DNA of 10,179 nt from positions 1 through 10,179 of the forward strand of contig JAJZYC010000004.1 of the NCBI GenBank assembly GCA_021806125.1, read 5' to 3'. Positions 5,444 to 10,179 of the stretch are shown here, piece after piece. Numbering within the stretch: position 1 is the first letter of the stretch; the number at the start of each line of letters is the position of its first letter. Under the pieces are notes generated by a model. It was given only the letters and a program-made list of their open reading frames with translations, had not been told where the DNA came from and searched no databases. The position numbers were made by a program, and so were the translations under genes. This stretch comes from a bacterium. GTDB taxonomy: Bacteria > SZUA-79 > Acidulodesulfobacterales > Acidulodesulfobacteraceae.

Positions 5444-7330
5444 CTACTTTTTCCCTTTTATTTTAATCTCGGCCTTAGTATCTTCCCTTAACTGTTTTAA
5501 GAGTTCTAAATCCGATTCTTTAATTCTTGACGGTGCGCCTTTTATGTAATTTTCGATAACAAGTTCTTCTTTTATTTCCGGCGTTTTCCATTTAATTTTG
5601 TCCTTAAAAAGCTTATCCTTGTAATAAAATATTTTTTCCGCCAGTATAGGCGGATGTTCCGCCAGAACGACGATACTCTGCTTATGAGGCAGTTGCAATA
5701 TCTGCCCTGGAGTTAAAAGACTTCTTTCCTGTTCGTTCGCGCTGAAAGAATTGTTAGACATAATAGCGCTCATCCTGTTTCCGGAAAGGCTCGTCGACGA
5801 CCTTAAAATAACCGTTTCGCCGAGAAGTTTTGAAATCTTTTCGGCCGTAGCCGGGTCATTTGCCGCATAGGTTATTTTGACCTGGCAATTATCCAAGATA
5901 GCGTTATCTTTACCGTACACTTTATCTAACTGATTCAAACTCTGCGTAATCAAAAGATATTTAACTCTATAACCCGCTATAACGGGTATAGATTCTTCAA
6001 CCGCTTCAAGCTTGTCTAAAGCGGGAAACTCGTCTATCATTAAACACACGGGCACTGGATCGTATCCGTCTTCGGCAAGAATATCCTCAGGCATTCTTTC
6101 GCCTAACTGTCTTACGAACTGCGTTATTATTATCCTTATTAGAAGTTTAAGCCTTTTAATATCTGACGGCGGCATAACTAAATAAACCGTGGTCGCCTTT
6201 CTCCGTATTTCTTCTATCGAAAAAGACGATTTGCTCGTGGCGGCGTCCACTATCGGGTCCGCCCACAATTCCAAAAATCTTATCATGGAAGAAATAACGC
6301 TGTCCCTTTCCTTTTCCGGTTTTTCTAAGACCGTCTTTACCTTTCTTCTTGCAATCTCGTGTTCGCTGTTTTTCGAGATATCCTCGAGTATATCTAATAT
6401 AGGTTTTTCAGGACTCGTTATAAGCCTGTAAATACCTCCTATAGAACGGCTTTTATTGCCCTTGCCGAAATGATGAGCGACATGTAAAATTAATCCCGTT
6501 AAAAGCGCTTCGGCGGTATCCGTCCAGTGCGAATCTCCGTCTGCTCCGTTTTCCGATTTGCTGTGTATGATAATTTCAGCGAGGGATTGAGCGTCTTTGA
6601 TAGCCTCCGAAGTCCCTGCCCTTACGGCATCGAGAGGATTATAACAGTCGGTCTTAAGTTTAGTGGGGTTAAAATAATAAATCTTTTGCTTGAGTTCTTT
6701 AGCGCGGAAGCCGGCGGTAATTTCGTAATTTTCGCCTTTAATATCGTTTACTATCATGGAATGCTTCCATGATAAAAGGTTAGGGATGACAAAGCCTACG
6801 CCCTTTCCTGAACGCGTCGGCGCGAACATTATTACGTGCGTGGGTAAATCGTATTTTAAATACCTCGGAACTTTCTTTTTTAAAACTGGAAAGAGTTTAT
6901 ACGGCCTTTCGACAATATATCTGCCTATGTAAACTCCCTCATCTTCTTCGCCTTTAAATAGTTTCGCTTCTTCGACTTCCTTTTCGTCCGCGAAGTGCGA
7001 TAAGCCCGAATACGGCTTTACTTTCGCGGTAAGCCCTATTATAAAGAGTCCTAACACGCCGGAGACCATATAGCTTACCGCCCCGTAAAAAAATCCTTGC
7101 AAAAGATAACGATAGATAGGAGTATAGTGGTCTTTAAAAACATATATGTTAATCCAGCGCAAAGGCATTAACGGAAAATACCATTCCCCTAATTTAGGAC
7201 TGAAGTTTAAAGACTTAGCCACGTAAAATCCAAAGGTTTCTAATGAGATTAACGGCGCCAAAATAAATATAACCGCTATCTTTAGATAATTTCTGCTTTT
7301 ATTTAGATTAACGTCGTATCTGGCATCCAT
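5444..7330 (-). CDS. virD4: VirD4/TraG-type type IV coupling protein
   Basis: This 628-aa protein has the usual coupling-protein length. Two N-terminal membrane segments (about 16-38 and 78-101) bracket a periplasmic loop, followed by a cytoplasmic RecA-like ATPase domain. Walker A is APTRSGKG (170-177). The family's VNDIKGENYE follows at 194-203, Walker B CLMIDEF is at 429-435, and SLLTPGQILQLP and VVLAEHPPILAEKIFYYKDK sit near the C-terminus, as in TraG/VirD4. It docks the relaxase-DNA complex at the inner membrane and pumps DNA into the channel. Its ATG comes 2 bp after the stop of the secreted fibronectin-like protein; AAAGGAAAAA within the end of that gene serves as Shine-Dalgarno, so the two are probably coupled. 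A new promoter starts right after its stop. The C-terminal tail is short and basic. Confidence 0.96.
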   Translation of the reverse strand: MDARYDVNLNKSRNYLKIAVIFILAPLISLETFGFYVAKSLNFSPKLGEWYFPLMPLRWINIYVFKDHYTPIYRYLLQGFFYGAVSYMVSGVLGLFIIGLTAKVKPYSGLSHFADEKEVEEAKLFKGEEDEGVYIGRYIVERPYKLFPVLKKKVPRYLKYDLPTHVIMFAPTRSGKGVGFVIPNLLSWKHSMIVNDIKGENYEITAGFRAKELKQKIYYFNPTKLKTDCYNPLDAVRAGTSEAIKDAQSLAEIIIHSKSENGADGDSHWTDTAEALLTGLILHVAHHFGKGNKSRSIGGIYRLITSPEKPILDILEDISKNSEHEIARRKVKTVLEKPEKERDSVISSMIRFLELWADPIVDAATSKSSFSIEEIRRKATTVYLVMPPSDIKRLKLLIRIIITQFVRQLGERMPEDILAEDGYDPVPVCLMIDEFPALDKLEAVEESIPVIAGYRVKYLLITQSLNQLDKVYGKDNAILDNCQVKITYAANDPATAEKISKLLGETVILRSSTSLSGNRMSAIMSNNSFSANEQERSLLTPGQILQLPHKQSIVVLAEHPPILAEKIFYYKDKLFKDKIKWKTPEIKEELVIENYIKGAPSRIKESDLELLKQLREDTKAEIKIKGKK

Positions 7331-7332
7331 AA

Positions 7333-8301
7333 TTATTTTTCCTTTGTGACCGGCTCGGGCGTTAAAAACTCTATAGGCGCGGAAATATTTGATTCGTCGC
7401 CGTTAGAATTTACATCGTATCCGTAAATTACATACGGCGTATTATTTATAAGGTTTAACTTTATAATTCCTGTCGTTCCGCTTAGATTTACCGTTTTTTT
7501 TACTTCCGGACTTGAAATATCGTATTTATATTTTTCTCCAACGTGTTCGACTTTATTCCGTCCAATGCCGGTATAATATATATATCTTTCCGGTTTACAG
7601 TCATATTTGCTTTCCATATAATAACCCTTTTCTTCGCTATAAAAAGCATAGTTAGAGGCATACGCAGAAAAAGCACCCTGCGAACATACGTCTTTTGCGA
7701 CCACGACAAACCGCGTTACCTGATAATTTTTCTGCGTAAAATCGCTATTAGTATAAGCGTTAGAAACGTCATACGAAACCTCCGCCGACGTTTCCGTTAT
7801 ATTTGATACTTTCATTCCAGGCGAGTGCGGCTTCGATACTTGATAGCCGTTAGATACGGCTTCCTCTCCGTTTTGCGCATTTTGTAGCCAATTAGCCTTT
7901 TGCGTCCTTATGTTTGCGCTTGATTTCATCTCCACGTTCCAAGTGATGCCGCAGCCCACCGGTATCGCAAAAACGACCCCGACGGCTTCATTGTAAACGG
8001 TATCAGGTTGCAATCCCTGAACGGAATAAGCTCCGTGTCCCGCAGGTTCGAACATTAAACTCGTTATGTTTGGACTGATCGTATGCACCAATTTGCCATT
8101 TAAATAAATCCTGTATGATTGAATATCGCCAATAAACGGCAGATCCATAGACCATGTAATAGAAACGGAATGGTCGGTAGATAAAGTGCTCGTTATAGAC
8201 GGCGGCCATAGCGCCGGAAACGACGGTGAACAGGCGTAAGCCTTATACGATATGCTTAAAAACAAAAATAATATACTTAAAGGTATAATAAATTTTTTCA
8301 T
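7333..8301 (-). CDS. Secreted fibronectin type III-like protein linked to virD4
   Basis: Starting at ATG 8301 gives 322 aa, with a clear signal peptide MKKFIIPLSILFLFLSISYKAYA then C24. The preceding AYA suits signal peptidase I; the residue at -3 is Ala rather than Leu/Val, so a lipoprotein is less likely but not excluded. The frame is open a few codons further to a TTG at 8313, but ATG 8301 has GGAGG at 8311-8307 with 5-nt spacing and is preferred. Two fibronectin-III-like units are seen: about 35-133 (SVSITWS, YRIYLNGKLVHTI, LQPDTVYNEAVGVV) and about 160-315 (TSAEVSYDV through INNTPYVIYGYDVNSNGDES). Cysteines 24, 117, 206 and 235 could form two disulfides. The gene overlaps the upstream membrane-protein gene by 59 bp and abuts virD4. 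It may be an adhesin or surface part of the transfer apparatus, by inference. Confidence 0.75.
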   Translation of the reverse strand: MKKFIIPLSILFLFLSISYKAYACSPSFPALWPPSITSTLSTDHSVSITWSMDLPFIGDIQSYRIYLNGKLVHTISPNITSLMFEPAGHGAYSVQGLQPDTVYNEAVGVVFAIPVGCGITWNVEMKSSANIRTQKANWLQNAQNGEEAVSNGYQVSKPHSPGMKVSNITETSAEVSYDVSNAYTNSDFTQKNYQVTRFVVVAKDVCSQGAFSAYASNYAFYSEEKGYYMESKYDCKPERYIYYTGIGRNKVEHVGEKYKYDISSPEVKKTVNLSGTTGIIKLNLINNTPYVIYGYDVNSNGDESNISAPIEFLTPEPVTKEK

Positions 8302-8830
8302 AAGTTCCTCCAAAAGATATATAAATTAAAAACAAACCCATTATTACTCCGGAAAAATTCAATAACAGATTATCATAAGCGAAATGCCCCATAGAAAACC
8401 TTTTTTTATTTATAAAAATCCCGCCTTCCGTCGGTAAATCCAGCAATAAATGAAGTTCCCCCGATAAAAGTCCCTGGATAAGAATGAAGTAAGGGATAAG
8501 CGGGAAAGACGTGAACGAGTAATAATTTCTTAAAAAATATATTATAATAAAAATAATACTCGCAGGAATAAATCCCCAGAATAATGCACTTAAAGGGCTG
8601 TGTATTTTGTTAGTCCTTACCGGTATCACAATTTTCTTTTTTATTCTAAATGCTCCAAACCTCCGTTCAATTTCTACTTCCTTATTTTCATGACCGTATT
8701 TATCTATAATACGGTTTGCCGGAGAAGTAATAAGGATAGCCGAAATTAATGAATATGAAGGAATTACGAAGAAAGCCCCCACGTAAGTTAAAACCCCGAT
8801 ATTAAAAAAGTTATGCGTTTCCGTCTTCAT
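8243..8830 (-). CDS. DUF1286-like membrane protein (putative metal-dependent hydrolase-like)
   Basis: This 195-aa protein starts MKTETHNFFNIGVLTYVG and has hydrophobic segments at about 11-35, 82-100, 108-128 and 158-173. Conserved polar positions in the DUF1286/YdjM style are visible: H6, the D43-KYGH47 group, RTNKIHS (72-78), and H127-LLLD131 with T134. These His/Asp clusters at membrane edges are what led such proteins to be described as membrane-bound metal-dependent hydrolases, though I know of no proven reaction. DUF1286 is best known to me from archaea and their viruses and plasmids, so its place beside a bacterial virD4 is notable. Its promoter module is at 8897-8844. The Shine-Dalgarno is weak (AGGCTGGA). 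The 3' end overlaps the next gene by 59 bp. Confidence 0.6.
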   Translation of the reverse strand: MKTETHNFFNIGVLTYVGAFFVIPSYSLISAILITSPANRIIDKYGHENKEVEIERRFGAFRIKKKIVIPVRTNKIHSPLSALFWGFIPASIIFIIIYFLRNYYSFTSFPLIPYFILIQGLLSGELHLLLDLPTEGGIFINKKRFSMGHFAYDNLLLNFSGVIMGLFLIYISFGGTYEKIYYTFKYIIFVFKHIV

Positions 8831-8843
8831 AAATCCAGCCTGT

Positions 8844-8897
8844 ATTAATATTAATGTTATTTTATTAGTTAAAAGAAGAATACAAAAGGCAAAAAAA
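8844..8897 (-). promoter_or_regulatory. Promoter with palindromic operator-like box, copy 1 of a duplicated module
   Basis: The coding strand has a T-tract, -35 TTGCCT (8892-8887), a 17-bp spacer and a weaker -10 ACTAAT (8869-8864), then ATTAATATTAAT (8855-8844). The 20-mer GAATACAAAAGGCAAAAAAA (8878-8897, plus strand) and the 12-bp palindrome match 5420-5439 and 5386-5397 exactly, with 22 bp between them in both. It drives the DUF1286-like, fibronectin-like and virD4 genes. The poorer -10 suggests a weaker basal output than copy 2. Confidence 0.65.
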
Positions 8898-8908
8898 ATT
8901 ACCTTTTC

Positions 8909-8922
8909 AGCCGCTTATCACC
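8909..8922. repeat. 14-bp direct repeat, left copy, overlapping the toxin stop codon
   Basis: AGCCGCTTATCACC is identical to 10066-10079. On the coding strand (GGTGATAAGCGGCT) the TGA is the toxin's stop. The partner copy contains the stop of the lytic transglycosylase. The two copies are 1157 bp apart and bracket the toxin-antitoxin genes. Confidence 0.75.
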
Positions 8923-9736
8923 TTTCCATCCCCCTGTCCCTGTCCAGCTCCTTAACAGCCTTCTCTACCTCCGTCCTTGTTTTATCGGGGAAGAGCTTAT
9001 CCTTATGAAACATAATCCAGTTCATATCGCGCTTGTCGTCCTTTATCTGCTTCAGCGCGGCGTCGAGACCGTCTTTTTGATAAATTTCGTTATATTTTTG
9101 CAATTCTCGAGATTTTTCGAGTCCGCATATAAAACTTTCTATTTTATCTTCCATGAATTCTTTTATGCCCTTACTTGTTATCTTATATTTAGGTTTTTCC
9201 AACGTGTCTTCTGGTACTTCCATTAAAAGTTTTGATAAAAACAATTTAGTATTAAAAGCAGTTTTGTATTTCTCCTCGGTTAATCCTACGATCTCGGGTA
9301 AATCCACTCCTTCCGCCATAATACTATACATATCATAATGGTCTTTATATAAATCTCTTGAGGTTATTGTATGGGCTTTCATTGCGATGCATTCATTCAT
9401 TGTGGCAATATTTAAATTATTGAGCAGGGGTTCATATTTTAGAGGCATTCCAAAAGAGTAAAAGGTTAATTTAGTATTGTTTGTAAAAAATTCGATATAA
9501 CCTTCATCTTCTTCTAAAATACTGTAATCTTTAAATATTTTCTTAACGATATTTCTAATCTTATCGTTATCTATATATTTTTTTTCGGTAAATAAATCAA
9601 TGTCTTCGGAAAGCCTTTGTTCTATATGTAAGGCAAGGGCTGTGCCGCCAACGAGAATAAAATCCTTAATTATTTCGTCTTCCGACAAAAGCTTAGCGGT
9701 GTTCCATGTGTTCTCTTTGATACTTAAATAATGCAT
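8918..9736 (-). CDS. AbiEii/AbiGii-family nucleotidyltransferase toxin
   Basis: This 272-aa protein is in the usual size range for AbiEii. The nucleotidyltransferase core is clear: FILVGGTALALHIEQRLSED (27-45) continuing IDLF, with the GGTAL box at 30-34 and the metal-binding pair D45 and D47. The later block NECIAMKAHTITSRDLYKDH (114-133) and YDMY keeps K120, R127, D132 and D135. AbiE-type toxins use this fold for type IV toxin-antitoxin stasis and phage abortive infection; MenT relatives transfer nucleotides to tRNA. The substrate here is unknown. The start has GAGGT 8 nt upstream and overlaps the antitoxin gene by 44 bp. The C-terminus is short and charged (ELDRDRGMER), and the stop lies inside the 14-bp repeat. 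On this element it probably acts as a stability or anti-phage module. Confidence 0.88.
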   Translation of the reverse strand: MHYLSIKENTWNTAKLLSEDEIIKDFILVGGTALALHIEQRLSEDIDLFTEKKYIDNDKIRNIVKKIFKDYSILEEDEGYIEFFTNNTKLTFYSFGMPLKYEPLLNNLNIATMNECIAMKAHTITSRDLYKDHYDMYSIMAEGVDLPEIVGLTEEKYKTAFNTKLFLSKLLMEVPEDTLEKPKYKITSKGIKEFMEDKIESFICGLEKSRELQKYNEIYQKDGLDAALKQIKDDKRDMNWIMFHKDKLFPDKTRTEVEKAVKELDRDRGMER

Positions 9737-9959
9737 TGAAAATTACCTCTAATAATTTTACTGTCCATCCTCGCATATTTTTTTGAGGATAAACGTTTTC
9801 TTTAAATATTTCATGGCATTTTTCAAGACCGTAATCATTTACTAAATTTATAATATCTTTTGGCTGTCCGTATAGTAAAACATGCGTAATTAATGTCAGG
9901 TCGGAGACCGTGCCGCCTTCCGGAATAAACCAAAACGGAACGTTATATTTGTAAATCAT
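9693..9959 (-). CDS. Small putative antitoxin partner of the AbiEii-like toxin
   Basis: This 88-aa soluble protein begins MIYKYNVPFWFIPEGGTVSD. Its middle, LLYGQPKDIINLVNDYGLEK followed by CHEIFKE, resembles the small DUF6922-type proteins that often precede AbiEii toxins (pattern: aromatic WF near the start, yG, D-I, LV-YG-E-I). It lacks the N-terminal winged-helix and larger C-terminal domain of classical AbiEi, so it is not a standard AbiEi. The 44-bp overlap with the toxin supports a bicistronic toxin-antitoxin pair. Shine-Dalgarno AAGGAG lies about 11 nt before the ATG. The family assignment is from memory and moderate; the pairing with the toxin is more secure. Confidence 0.7.
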   Translation of the reverse strand: MIYKYNVPFWFIPEGGTVSDLTLITHVLLYGQPKDIINLVNDYGLEKCHEIFKENVYPQKNMRGWTVKLLEVIFNALFKYQREHMEHR

Positions 9960-10034
9960 AATCCAATATTCTCCTTTTTTACTCTTGATTTAATAATTAG
10001 TAATTATTTTTAGAGTTATAGCCCATAGTTGATT

Positions 10035-10043
10035 ATTATACCA
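10035..10043 (-). promoter_or_regulatory. Extended -10 promoter (TGGTATAAT) of the toxin-antitoxin pair
   Basis: The coding strand reads TGGTATAAT (10043-10035): a perfect TATAAT with the TG extension. There is no good -35 at 17 bp, which extended -10 promoters tolerate. It lies in the 115-bp gap between the transglycosylase stop and the antitoxin start, leaving a leader of about 70 nt that is A/T-rich with no obvious regulatory hairpin. It would let the pair be expressed independently of the transfer operon. Confidence 0.6.
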
Positions 10044-10061
10044 TATTTTATTTTCTAATTC

Positions 10062-10076
10062 GATAAGCCGCTTATC
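10062..10076. repeat. Short hairpin at the end of the lytic transglycosylase gene
   Basis: GATAAG CCG CTTATC is a 6-bp-arm inverted repeat overlapping the stop codon and the right copy of the 14-bp repeat. No T-run follows on the coding strand, so it is a weak terminator candidate at best. The left repeat copy does not complete the hairpin. Confidence 0.35.
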
Positions 10077-10079
10077 ACC
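10066..10079. repeat. 14-bp direct repeat, right copy, overlapping the transglycosylase stop codon
   Basis: This is identical to 8909-8922. On the coding strand it reads GGTGATAAGCGGCT, and the TGA ends the lytic transglycosylase. Confidence 0.75.
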
Positions 10080-10179
10080 CCAGCGCCTTATACGCCTCGT
10101 AAACTTTAATTTCGTAATGATAAGCTCTCTCGGGATCGCCCGAATGATACCTCCCGACCGCTTTCCAGATGTTTCCGGT
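10075..10179 (-). CDS. Lytic transglycosylase (VirB1-like), C-terminal end only
   Basis: Only the last 34 residues are in the window, starting TGNIWKAVGRYHSGDPERAY and ending KALG then TGA. The W-x-A-V-G-x-Y-H-S motif with a following paired helix (YEIKVYEAY) is typical of the C-terminus of SLT-fold transglycosylases such as VirB1, PilT-type IagB and PilX1. These periplasmic enzymes cleave peptidoglycan to make room for the secretion channel. The rest of the gene, including the catalytic glutamate, lies beyond the right edge, so activity cannot be judged. Confidence 0.85.
   Translation of the reverse strand, partial: TGNIWKAVGRYHSGDPERAYHYEIKVYEAYKALG

Larger units (their letters stand above)
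8909..10079 (-). mobile_element. Putative inserted toxin-antitoxin cassette bounded by 14-bp direct repeats
   Basis: The segment holds its own extended -10 promoter, antitoxin and toxin, and is bounded by exact 14-bp direct repeats at equivalent positions (stop codons of the toxin and of the transglycosylase). Removing one repeat plus the cassette would place the transglycosylase stop directly before the promoter at 8897, a plausible ancestral order. No recombinase gene is inside. A 14-bp match can arise by chance in 10 kb, so the boundary is a hypothesis. Confidence 0.4.

Noticed and set aside
6753..6773. Perfect 9-bp-arm hairpin ATCATGGAA / TTCCATGAT in virD4
   Set aside because: It is in the middle of a conserved coding stretch (SWKHSMIVNDIKGE), with no sign of a regulatory role; chance is plausible.
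8302..8313. Upstream TTG start adding MEEL to the secreted fibronectin-like protein
   Set aside because: ATG 8301 has GGAGG at ideal spacing and begins a proper signal peptide (MKKF); the TTG lies inside the ribosome binding site itself.
8898..8925. Rho-independent terminator after the toxin gene using the T8 tract
   Set aside because: No convincing stem precedes the T-run; the T-run is better explained as the upstream element of the duplicated promoter.

Overview
The window is AT-rich (below 45% GC by eye), and every credible gene lies on the minus strand, so transcription runs from high to low coordinates. Purine-rich Shine-Dalgarno sites of the AAGGAGG type and a sigma70-like TATAAT promoter point to a bacterium. 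A VirB1-like lytic transglycosylase, a VirB11 ATPase, a VirD4 coupling protein and a VirB2-like pilin suggest a diderm (Gram-negative-type) host. The lineage cannot be fixed from this window. The gene set is that of a conjugative plasmid or integrative conjugative element.

Layout in the direction of transcription: (1) 10179-10075, the last 34 codons of a lytic transglycosylase. (2) 10079-8909, a two-gene AbiE-type toxin-antitoxin cassette with its own extended -10 promoter, bounded by a 14-bp direct repeat that overlaps the stop codons of both the transglycosylase and the toxin. (3) A promoter at 8897-8844, followed by an overlapping or abutting trio: a DUF1286-like membrane protein, a secreted fibronectin-III-like protein and VirD4 (8830-5444). 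(4) A near-duplicate promoter at 5439-5386, followed by a tightly packed run: an unknown 306-aa protein with a strong internal start, VirB11, a small two-helix membrane protein and a MobV relaxase (5368-2142). (5) A perfect 20-bp-arm palindrome at 2123-2081, then a membrane-anchored DUF192 protein, an unknown hydrophilic protein and the start of a VirB2-like pilin gene that runs off the left edge.

Together the genes make sense as a DNA-transfer module. The transglycosylase opens the peptidoglycan, VirB2 builds the pilus, VirB11 powers assembly and substrate switching, MobV nicks and pilots the DNA, and VirD4 delivers the relaxosome to the channel. The core channel genes (VirB3/4, VirB6, VirB8-10) are not in this window and presumably lie beyond its ends. 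The toxin-antitoxin pair looks like cargo that stabilises or defends the element.

The most unusual signals are at the DNA level: a pair of promoter modules with identical outer boxes at identical spacing; a 24-bp sequence present in two unrelated genes and read in different frames; an octamer (TTAGTAAG on the coding strand) repeated nine times in under 1 kb in more than one reading frame; the 20-bp palindrome beside the relaxase gene; and the direct repeats around the toxin cassette. No tRNA, rRNA, CRISPR array or insertion sequence was seen. No gap between genes exceeds about 120 bases.
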